In this document: piece by piece, positions 1 to 8,401 of the stretch
Position numbering within the stretch: position 1 is the first letter of the stretch
Layout: each line of letters begins with the position of its first letter
NCBI GenBank assembly: GCA_029718625.1
Contig: JAINUF010000028.1
Span: forward strand, 988,328 to 1,052,327
Reading direction: 5' to 3'
Source of the DNA: Synaphobranchus kaupii
Taxonomy: Eukaryota > Chordata > Actinopteri > Anguilliformes > Synaphobranchidae
DNA: 64,000 bases
Made by a program: the position numbers and the translations under genes
The notes under the pieces: model-generated
The model's input: only the letters and a program-made list of their open reading frames with translations
Told to the model about the DNA's origin: nothing
The model's database searches: none

Positions 1-286
1 TATGCAAAATGCAAGCTTCCACAATAATGGAAGCAGTAGATAAGCACAGACATGAAATGATGACGGAGAAATGTAACAGATTGGTTTACATAAGCAGATG
101 TTTCCACTTGCTTCAGAATGGAGCAGGATTTCAGAGAGCTATGGAGTCTATATCTTTGCTTGTAAATTTGGCTGGTATAAATCATAAATTAAAAATAAAT
201 AATAGATACAGAGCTTCAGCTCACTATAATTAGATTACTTTATGAGCCTGACATTCCCACTTTATTTACACCATCAGTGTCACATC

Positions 287-998
287 TTGAATTATATATT
301 TACCTGTTTTCGCTTTTTGTTTTTATTGTCTTTTAAATGCAATTTTAAAGTCTTCGCTGCAATGCTGCACTTTTTATTCTTCTTTTATCAAATTGCTCTT
401 TTATTACTGTTATCTGATGTTCAGTTCTTGCTTGTTGTCTGTTGAGCACTTAAAAGAGCTCTAGCGGTTGCTGAGAGGCAAAAGACCTCTATACGAGTGG
501 CAAAAAGAGCTCTAGCGGTTGCTGAGAGGCAAAAGACCTCTATACGAGTGGCAAAAAGAGCTCTAGCGGTTGCTGAGAGGCAAAAGACCTCTATACGAGT
601 GGCAAAAAGAGCTCTAGCGGTTGCTGAGAGGCAAAAGACCTCTATACGAGTGGCAAAAAGAGCTCTAGCGGTTGCTGAGAGGCAAAAGACCTGCAGCGGT
701 TGCTGGCAGTCAAAAGTATAAAAAGACCACAGAGAGGCTAAGGGGCTAAAGAGCACACAGTATGCTTGTCTCGTATTTTGATTGTGTATTTTATTGTATG
801 TACGGTGTACAGCAGATAGCAGGTAGAAAGCTGATTGTTGTTGGATTCAGTTTTTAAGAGTGGGCTCATAACCTTTATCTGCACTTTTTATTCTTCTTTT
901 CTGTCAAATCAATCTCATCTTTTTTTTCATTATTCTGTGAAGCACTTTGAATTGCATTCAGTTGTATGAATATGTGCTATACAAATGAACTTGACTTG
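287..998 (+). mobile_element. retroposon-like insertion with 5-bp target duplication
   Basis: The sister sequence near 40190-40210 reads straight through (cacatc then aaatgcg). Here 712 bp interrupts it, flanked by ACATC at 282-286 and 999-1003. The right end (about 930-998) resembles a fish SINE/LINE 3' tail: a 'gaagcactttgaattgc' motif, then 'gctatacaaat', then short ACTTG repeats. A 51-bp minisatellite lies inside. I see no reverse transcriptase ORF, so it is non-autonomous or 5'-truncated. The family is uncertain. Confidence 0.6.
452..710. repeat. 51-bp minisatellite, about 5 units
   Basis: The motif 'gagctctagcggttgctgag' recurs at 456, 507, 558, 609 and 660, an exact 51-bp period with almost no divergence. 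The last unit decays after 690. Because 51 is divisible by three, both strands show open repeat frames, which are not evidence of a protein. Confidence 0.95.
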
Positions 999-1284
999 AC
1001 ATCAAATGCGTTCCCCCTCTGGTGCAGGTTGCATCATCATATCAGGCGATATTTTATTATTATTGGCTGATACCGGTATGACCACAATATTATTGTGCAT
1101 CGCTACACACACAAAAACAAAGTAACATACTTCTCTCTAATTAGATAAAACCTGTTCTTCATATCCTTCCTTCACTAGGGAAAAACTAAATAGAGATAGT
1201 ACGATCAGAGAACAAACTTGGGAAAAAAAGGTTAAACCTTAAATGTAATCAAGGGCAAAATATTTATAAGTATTGTCTCTTATC

Positions 1285-1486
1285 TTAACCCTTTAATGGC
1301 CGCTCAACCGTTTGGTAGCACGTTTTGAGTCTTGATATCTTGTTGAAAAATATGTTGGACTGAACTCCACCTGATTGAGCCATCTCTATCGGTGTACATG
1401 GTACATGGTCCAACGTATTTTTCAACAAGATATCAAGACACAAAAGAGTGCTCCACCAAACGGTTGAGCGGCCATTAAAGGGTTAA
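1285..1486. mobile_element. piggyBac-like MITE, 194 bp, TTAA target duplication
   Basis: The element at 1289-1482 starts CCCTTTAATGGC and ends GCCATTAAAGGG, with long imperfect inverted arms (about 1289-1350 against 1413-1482). It is flanked by TTAA at 1285-1288 and 1483-1486. CCC/GGG termini at a duplicated TTAA are the piggyBac signature. The paralogous site near 40500 (tatcTTAAatagcc) is empty with one TTAA. No transposase is encoded. Confidence 0.9.
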
Positions 1487-1625
1487 ATAGCCACATTAAA
1501 ATCCATTAAATAAAATGGCAAAAGAAAAAATTAAACAACCTACTTTAAAAACAATGTGAATGTTTTGTGAAAGTTGCTAGAAAGCTCTGTCAGAGAGAAC
1601 AGTGAACAGGGAACCGAACTCTTAC

Positions 1626-1733
1626 CTGTTGGCGTTTTTAGACGACGGACCAGCAGACACCCAAACAGAGACAATAATCCAACAAGCACAGCTGCAGAGC
1701 AGGCCAAAGTGATCACCAGCAGCATTCTATTAC
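1626..1733 (-). CDS. copy A transmembrane exon (D-type)
   Basis: A 108-nt exon after acceptor tgcag and before donor GTAAGAG, phase 1 to 1. It encodes GNRM, then a neutral hydrophobic stretch ([20 protein letters not shown]), then GCLLV and the stop-transfer RRLK. There is no charged residue in the membrane, unlike copies B and C. The phase-1 donor shows that further tail exons follow. Confidence 0.85.
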
Positions 1734-4700
1734 CTGCATTGGCACAAAAGAAGGAAACTTAACTAGGGAGCTCAGAACAGAGAGACCTTTTGAGTTCATG
1801 TTTTTTACAATTTCCTTATTTAGCTACTGTATCTTAAAAGTTACATTCCTTATTTAGCTATATTAAAAGTTACATTCCTTATTTAGCTATTGTATATTAA
1901 GAGTTACTTTTCTTTTTAAATAAAATGAAAGGTGTACGTACATCATATTAATTTGAGCATTTCTGTTTTGTGTTTGAGCAGTGTTGGTACTTGACTTTGG
2001 CGGACGCATACTCTTTCAATATTGAAATTGTGCATATGCTATTGTGCATAATAATATAAAATATTATTTTATTTGGGGAAAAGAGAAAAGTATAGAATTA
2101 AACGTGGTATATGGAAAACATAATGCTTTAAATTTAATGCAAAATTATTCACATAACACGGGAATAAGATTGGAACAGACAGACAGTGTAACGTTCCGTT
2201 CCCTTCCTGTCCGTGTTCCGGGTTTTTCTGTTTGCCCTCCGTGTCATGTTGGATTCCCTTGTCCGTGTTTTCCCTGCTGCTGCAGGATGGGCGTTTTTCC
2301 TGTCATGTTCGTGCTTTCTGTCACGTTTGTTTCCTCCTATCGGTTTCCTTTCTCCGTGTTCACATTCCTCACCTTCGAGTTTAGTAATCACTCCCTGTTA
2401 ATTACCTCACCTGTTTCCCATTTATGTTTTCATTTTATCCACTATTTAAACCCCTGGCTGGCTGCTAATCGGCGCCAGTTCGTTAACTAACCTACCTTGT
2501 CTATGTCCTGTCACGTTTCTGGTCCGGAGTTTGTGCAGCTTGCTGCACTAAATGTTGTTCACGTAAACTGCGGTTGGTAGCTATCTTCCCTGAACTGTCT
2601 TTGTTGCATGCTACTTACCTGTCTCCCTTCAACTCTCCAGACGCCGCGATTCCAACTCCCTGCAGCAGTGTTTTGTTTTCCCTTTATGTTGTGTGAGTGT
2701 GTTGCGGTACTCCCACCTCCAGCTCGGGGAGAGACCCGCTGTCTAGTCTGCCGGCTCGCTTCCGTTGTTGTTCCTGTCCGGCCTCAGCTACCTCCTGTAC
2801 TGTGGTTACGGTTCCAGGATCCCTGGAGTTCAGCCGGCTCATACGAGGTCTCCCCAAGCTACACCTCACCAGCTCCGTGGGGTGTGTTCGTCAGCTAGAC
2901 AGGCGGCGGACTATTCTACATCCTCACCTCTCATGCAATTACCCAGTCTGTATACCCTGCCTGTAACCTCTGCTTTGTCCCCCTATCCAAGTCAATAACC
3001 CGGTCCAGTTCCTGTTCAGTCCCGGAGGGAGTACTCCAGAGAAACTTAAGTCCAGTTTCGGCTTGGAACAGTCGCGCCGTTCCAGAACCTGCACCAGTGT
3101 GATACTCGCGGTCCAGTACAGTACCGTCCCGGTGGCTAACCCACCATTCCATTAAAATTCCAGTTCCGGCTTGGAACGAATTCCGTTCCAGCATCCGTTT
3201 CCAGTGTGGACTTCACGTTCCAGTCCAGTTCCAGTCCAGTTCCTGTCCAGTTCCGGCTTGGAACATATTCTGTTCCAGCACTCGTTTCCTGAGTGGACGT
3301 TCCAGTCCAGTTCCTGTTCAGTTCCAGTCCAATCCCTGTTTCCAGTTCCGGCTTGGAGCAGCAGGGCAGCCCTTTTGTTCCGGCTTGGAACTCACCGGAC
3401 TTACAAGTCCAGCTCCGGCTTGGAGCAGTCCCTATGGGATTTTTGTGTTCTGTGTACTAACCTGTGTTCTTATACCTTCTGTACAGCTTTGGGACTACCC
3501 CAAAGCTTAAATAAAAACCCCCTTTATTTGAATCTGCCTCTTGGTCGTTGCACTTGGGTTCGACCCGTTTCAGGATTGTAACAGACAGTTCCCAACGGTT
3601 TCTGACAAAACCCATGTTTTGCTGGGAATGTTTGAAAAGTTAATGAAAGTCTGGGTCAGGTCACAGTGTTACTTAGCTTTCAGTTTAGATGAGTAACATC
3701 TATCACAAAGAGCAACACCACTTAACATTTAAAATATGCTATAATTGGACTGTCATTTCTGCAATCACTAGGCCACAGGAGTGACAGAAGTATTAATGCT
3801 CAGTTGAACTCTGTATTTAACTCTGCTTCCCTCCCATTGTGGGTTGGATTCAGATGTTTGTTTTAAGCCTTAAATCAGCTCATAGAGGTGGTTGGAGGTT
3901 TTTACCTGTCTTTATCTCTTGGGGTTCAGTGATGGGTGTTGTTGGCAGAGTGAGGTGCAGGGGGACCTGTGCTCTGAGCATGCTCTCTGTGAACACCACA
4001 CAGGCCCAGTGCAGCTGCTCTTCACTGAGGACCAACAGGGTGAGACTCAGCATCCTGTTTGGGTGTCCCTCTCTCAGGACTTCCTGTTTTATGAGCTCCC
4101 CCCTGCCCCCCCTCATCCACAGCCAGGCCAGGGTAACAGAGCCAATCACCTGCGATATCTCACAGTTCAGCACAACTGACTGATTCCTGGACCGGCCACC
4201 AGGGGGCACTGTTGAGACTGAGAGAGAGCACGTGTACATGGATTATTTATTTATTTGTTTCTGAAAATTTATTTTTAAGCAGATATCATCCATTATTAGT
4301 AATGAAGTGATATACATGTCATTTAAAAATAACTCACACTTTGGTAGCGCCTGATTGTTTTTTATATATTTATTCCATGATAAAAAGTATTTATTAATTA
4401 TCTTTCACTCAACACCAGGAAAATAAGATGGGCATGTGTACACTGGATTAGCCTAATTGTCATCTTTTGTCTGACACAGAATATTGTGAAAACAGCTCAT
4501 TTAAGAAGCAACATGTTTTCTGTTATAATGTTAAAAATGTTTTCAACATACAAAAATGTCAAGTTACAATGCACTGTAATAAAACTAGAAAAATATAGGC
4601 CTGCAAGATAACAAGCTCTATTACAATGCAATGTTAACCAATGTTAACCCTATGTTTTTTCATCTTACGATCTGTAGAGAATAATATAACTGTCATTCCA

Positions 4701-7700
4701 ATTTGATCAGTTCTTTAAATTGTCTAAGCTTATACTAAACTTGTACTGCAAACTTACCCTGAATAGTTACCAGAGTTACCGTGGCCATCAGAATACTTTT
4801 TTCAGTATAACAGGTGTACTGTCCACAGTCTCCAAACTTCACTGGTGAGATTCTCAGAGGAAAATTAATTCCATCATAGACCGCAGATGAGAATCTCTCT
4901 CTATCTATCTCCATGGAAATCAAACCAGTCTCTTGTTTATCAGCTGAGGTCACAAGGATAGCATCTGGGCTTAGCAGTGGAACCCTGAACCAAGAAGCTT
5001 CACTGTATGGGACCAGTGAATTACAGATTAGCACCACCTCACTGCTGTTGAAACTTCCTCTGTACAGAGTGTGTTGTGTGTGAAATGTACCTGAAGAACA
5101 AAGTTGTGGTTAGAATGATGTTCTGCACAGTGCTATACACATATGCTGCTGCTACAGGTAGTGAGCAACAAATGGAGAAAACAATGTGAAAGTCAATCAG
5201 CTCACAATGAGTTTATGGAAGAGGAAAACTCAGACCTCATTACAGTATAGCCCATGAAGAATAACACAGGCCATATGTTGAACAAGTCATACATCATTGT
5301 GGTCCTCTGGACAACCAAGCAGGTTGGCAGCTCAGCCAAAAACTGGCAGCTCAGCTCAAGTTTTGCTCATTAAAAAATGTTTAAAGATCAGGATTCTTTT
5401 ATAAAAGCTCCAGTGAAAACCATATGCATAGCAAAATAGTCTTCATTACAGTATACAAGATACCGGGTAATCGTAAGGCAGTTCAATCACAAAATAGTGT
5501 TGTGTGTGGTACAAGCTTTATACCCCAAACCTGAAATAAAATGCTGACATAGAATGCAGGTTCCTGTCCCTGATTGGGTGACAGGCAAACAAATGGACAT
5601 TGTATGTGGTGTGGGAGGGAACCAAATGGTTATTGTCACCTAGGTATGCTGGCTAACTCCCGTCTCACACCCTAGCGGTGCCGTTGTCACCAGGCTTTCT
5701 AACCCCCCTTGATCATTGAGTAAGGCTGATTGTGTTAGGTGACCATCCAAGAACATTGAAGCAGGAAATGTATTTTTCCCTACAGTAACGTACCACTGTA
5801 GACTTGAAGTGTGTTGGGAACGCTGAAAATAAGTGCTCCGTTCCATTGGAGTGTACAGCTATATGTTCCCTCACTGTGTAGGTCAGTACTGTGGATGATG
5901 ATGTGGGCAGTTTGGTTAATGATCAGCATTGTGTTAGCAGTGGGTTCTCTGTCCCTTTCCCAGTCCAGTGTAGCTGAATCTGGAAGGCGGGATACCTCGC
6001 AGCTCATGGTCACATCAGATCCTTCATTGACTCTGGCCGAGTGAAGTGGTTGCACTGTAGGAGCAAAGAGTAATTTATTTAGAGAAGCTTGTAGATCTTT
6101 ATGTCATATCATTGTGTAGCTACATCTCAACACCAGTCATCAACTTTAAAGCCATATACATTCCTCCAGGTGTTGGGAATTCTACAGAGGAGAAAAGAAT
6201 GCTCCACACACCAAAAGATGCCTTACATTCATTTGCCTTTGATCACAAACATTTCAGCGTTTCAGCTTTCTTAATTATAACAGTCAATTCTAGAGAGAAA
6301 ACATAAATGTAAAGTGACATAAATGTAAAATTTTCTCCATATTTTAGTTTTGTGCAGTGTACTTTTAAGATAACTTGGGGGTATTCGCAAAAAGAGGATC
6401 ATAAAGTTATCCAGTTAACTGAGAACGATTAGGCTGTATCATCACATTAGTGAGATTTCAGTCCAGGAAAATGCACTAGAATCTGATTTAGATGTGTGAT
6501 TTATTCATGGACAGTGTTAGCTGCGGTATCAAAACAAGGGAAACATGAGCCACCACTTTGTGTTACTCTCACTTACCTTCCTGGTACAATTACTTATTCT
6601 TCAGCTTTACATAAAAGTGAAATCTAAATTCAGATTAAATATCAGTCTTTTGTGAAAGTAAAATACAAGATATATCTCAGCTTTGCATTATGATCTTTTT
6701 ATTATACACTGTATAGTATAAAGAAAGATACGTTCTAATGTACAGTGACATAATTTCCAAACTACATAAAAGAGTAAATTTACCTTTTACAGCGAACACT
6801 TCTACCTGCGCCAAGTTTACCTTTTCTGGTTTAGTTTGAATAAAAGTAAAAACCCCTGCATTTGTAAAATTTGGCAGCAGAGAAATGTCGTACTTCCCAA
6901 CTCTCCCAACCTCCCTCAAATTAAAGACATGGTTTCCATTGGACTGTATAGTTATTATCCGAGTGTTTATGTAGCTTCCATCATGTGATGTCCACTCCCA
7001 GATGAATTCTGTCCCATTGGTGTCAGCAGGGGCTTGTAGAGAGATGCTCTCTCTCTGCCCAGAAAGGATGTATTTGTACTGCACCAACACTGCAGAAAGA
7101 GAAATATACAAAATGCAAAGATCCAGTTGAACACAAGGCATGATAATATTACATTTCCATAGGGAGGCAAATATTAGTTCTAACATTAAACCCAGATGGT
7201 TAAACCCAAGTCAGTCTGGAGGCTGGTACAGATTTATAAACAGATAAAAATGCAATCCCCACAGCTCTAATGAATATCTAAGCTATTTTATACTGGGATG
7301 GACAAGTGTTGCTTGTACCAGCTGTAGTCATGGTTTTATACCCAAGATCTGCATGATTACTTTTTATCTGTCCTCAATGTGGTTGTAGAATATTACAACA
7401 TTTTCTCTTTCAAGTGAAACTTCCTGTAATGGAATGCTGCTGGCAAACATAAATATCTTGAGATTAGAACTGTTTGCAGTACTTTTAATCAGAAATGAAC
7501 ATTTTTAGCTTCTGTTAATGTTTTTGTATTATGAAGTTCAAACACATACACAAATGTGGGTAGTGTATGGACTAATGGTAAATCTATATTGACGATAAAC
7601 TTACTGTGCAAAACAACTTTAGCATATTTGCATATCACTGCATGTATACGGATTGCTTTAATAACAATTTTAATCAATTAATTCATAATTTAATAATAGA

Positions 7701-8401
7701 ATTTAATATTTAAAAAGTCTGAGTAACTGCCTGGCATTGGCATATAAAACCATGTCATTGTTAAATGCAATATGAAAATATTAAATTTTTGCCTCTTGAT
7801 TACATTACATTACAGGCATTTAGCAGACGCTCTTATCCAGAGCGACTTACAATTTTTTTTTTTAGCATTTCTTTTACATATATTATCCAATTATACAGCT
7901 GGCTATATACTGAAGCAATTCAGGTTAAGTACCTTGCTCAAGGGTACAACGGCAGTGTCCTACCTGGGAATCGAACCTGCAACCTTTCAGTTACAAGGCT
8001 AGTTCCTTAACCATTATACTACACTGCCGCCCCGATAATAATTCATACTTAGAGAAAATAAACTCACAATGATAATTCATTATAATAGTAGCAATCTATG
8101 TAACGCTCCTTAACTAATAATGTTCATTTTTTTATGTAAATGGATTACATTTTAATACTTTATATATTTTGGGTTTCTTTCCCATGTGTTACCACATATT
8201 TTAGTCTTCAATAGTTAAATAAAGTAATAATTTCTCCATTCCAATATTGTTCTGTCATCAATCATTTGCTTAAAATTTCTGTGAGATTTATATAAATACA
8301 TAAATGTATGATTAAGGCAGAAAGAGGGACTCACCCTCAGATGAAAGTCTGGCACCGAATCCTGATATCCACACCAGGGTCCACCACAGTACCATCCCCA
8401 T
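1626..8401 (-). CDS. Ig-superfamily receptor gene, copy A (tail off-window)
   Basis: Predicted cell-surface type I receptor, transcribed right to left. Exons: signal peptide 8401-8335, D1 7089-6784, D2 6054-5794, D3 5090-4758, D4 4208-3906, TM 1733-1626. All joins use GT-AG and phase 1, and the exons sum to 1378 nt, in frame with a phase-1 exit. D2-D4 keep the Cys-Trp-Cys Ig pattern; D1 does not. Each domain has one N-glycosylation sequon. The TM exon matches copy D, so A is probably also long-tailed and inhibitory; by alignment to D its first tail exon falls about 500 bp beyond the left edge. The layout recalls CD4/LAG3 (V-C2-V-C2) or fish leukocyte immune-type and FcR-like receptors, but I cannot assign a family. 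The ligand is unknown. Confidence 0.82.
1805..1915. repeat. 29-bp tandem repeat, 3-4 units
   Basis: Repeats of 'attccttatttagctat…aaaagttac'. The orthologous position in copy D (40827-41065) has about eight units, so the array length differs between paralogs. Confidence 0.8.
2187..3583 (+). mobile_element. solo LTR of a Ty3/Gypsy (sushi-like) element
   Basis: A 1397-bp LTR begins TGTAACG and ends GTAACA, flanked by the 5-bp duplication GACAG (2182-2186 and 3584-3588). It lies in the D4-TM intron of copy A, antisense to the gene. A TATA-like tttaaa is at 2445-2450. A presumed transcript start, GCCAGTTCGTT, lies 29 nt downstream at 2474, and AATAAA is at 3510-3515. A 'ttccagtccag' repeat region covers about 3000-3440. 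No internal region remains, which is the expected product of LTR-LTR recombination. The matching site in copy D (about 41330) is empty. Confidence 0.9.
3906..4208 (-). CDS. copy A Ig domain D4 exon
   Basis: A 303-nt exon, acceptor caacag, donor GTAAAAA, phase 1-1. C2-like domain: NQSVVLNC (B strand, sequon NQS), LAWLW (C strand) and HWAC (F strand). The first codons overlap a strong CTCF-like motif on the other strand. Confidence 0.85.
4196..4209 (+). promoter_or_regulatory. CTCF-like motif in D4 exon, copy A
   Basis: CCACCAGGGGGCAC matches the vertebrate CTCF core. It spans the splice acceptor and first codons of D4. Identical motifs sit at the same place in copies B, C and D. Occupancy cannot be judged from sequence. 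Confidence 0.45.
4758..5090 (-). CDS. copy A Ig domain D3 exon
   Basis: A 333-nt exon, acceptor cttcag, donor GTAAGT, phase 1-1. V-like domain: sequon NSS, VVLICNS (B strand), ASWFR (C strand), [10 protein letters not shown] (F strand). The F strand has an extra Cys two residues before GQYTC, which could pair with a partner or domain. Confidence 0.86.
5794..6054 (-). CDS. copy A Ig domain D2 exon
   Basis: A 261-nt exon, acceptor ctacag, donor GTACGT, phase 1-1. Short C2-like domain of 87 codons: VTMSCEV, LDWERD, sequon NQT, GTYSCTL. It is the most conserved domain among the four copies. Confidence 0.87.
6784..7089 (-). CDS. copy A Ig-like domain D1 exon (no canonical cysteines)
   Basis: A 306-nt exon, acceptor ctgcag, donor GTAAAT, phase 1-1. 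It encodes a V-like fold (FIWEW as C strand, NAGVFTF as F strand). The two disulfide positions are not Cys: SISLQAP replaces the B-strand Cys, and FTFIQ stands where YxC is expected. It is two codons shorter than the other copies. Confidence 0.82.
7801..8033 (-). mobile_element. tRNA-derived SINE in intron 1 of copy A
   Basis: Read on the minus strand, it has a tRNA-like head (ggggcggcagtgtag…) with a B box GGTTCGATTCC at 7977-7967. A body follows, then a stem-loop tail (gtcgctctggataagagcg) and TGTAA repeats. That tail is shared with L2-type fish LINEs such as eel UnaL2. The same insertion is in copy C (27758-27990) and absent from copy B. Confidence 0.85.
8335..8401 (-). CDS. copy A signal-peptide exon
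   Basis: First coding exon of 67 nt. ATG at 8401-8399 encodes [18 protein letters not shown] and then LSSE, with donor GTGAGT after a phase-1 split codon. This is a typical cleavable signal peptide. A second in-frame ATG follows one codon later, so either could be used. Confidence 0.85.

Noticed and set aside
497..721. Repeat-protein ORF of 17-residue units
   Set aside because: A by-product of the 51-bp minisatellite; open on both strands, with no start context or splice signals.
3892..4179. Plus-strand ORF over the D4 exon, present in all copies
   Set aside because: Antisense of a conserved coding exon; conservation is explained by D4.
7967..8033. tRNA gene
   Set aside because: The A/B-box-like sequence is the head of a SINE, with a LINE-type tail and a second copy at 27758.
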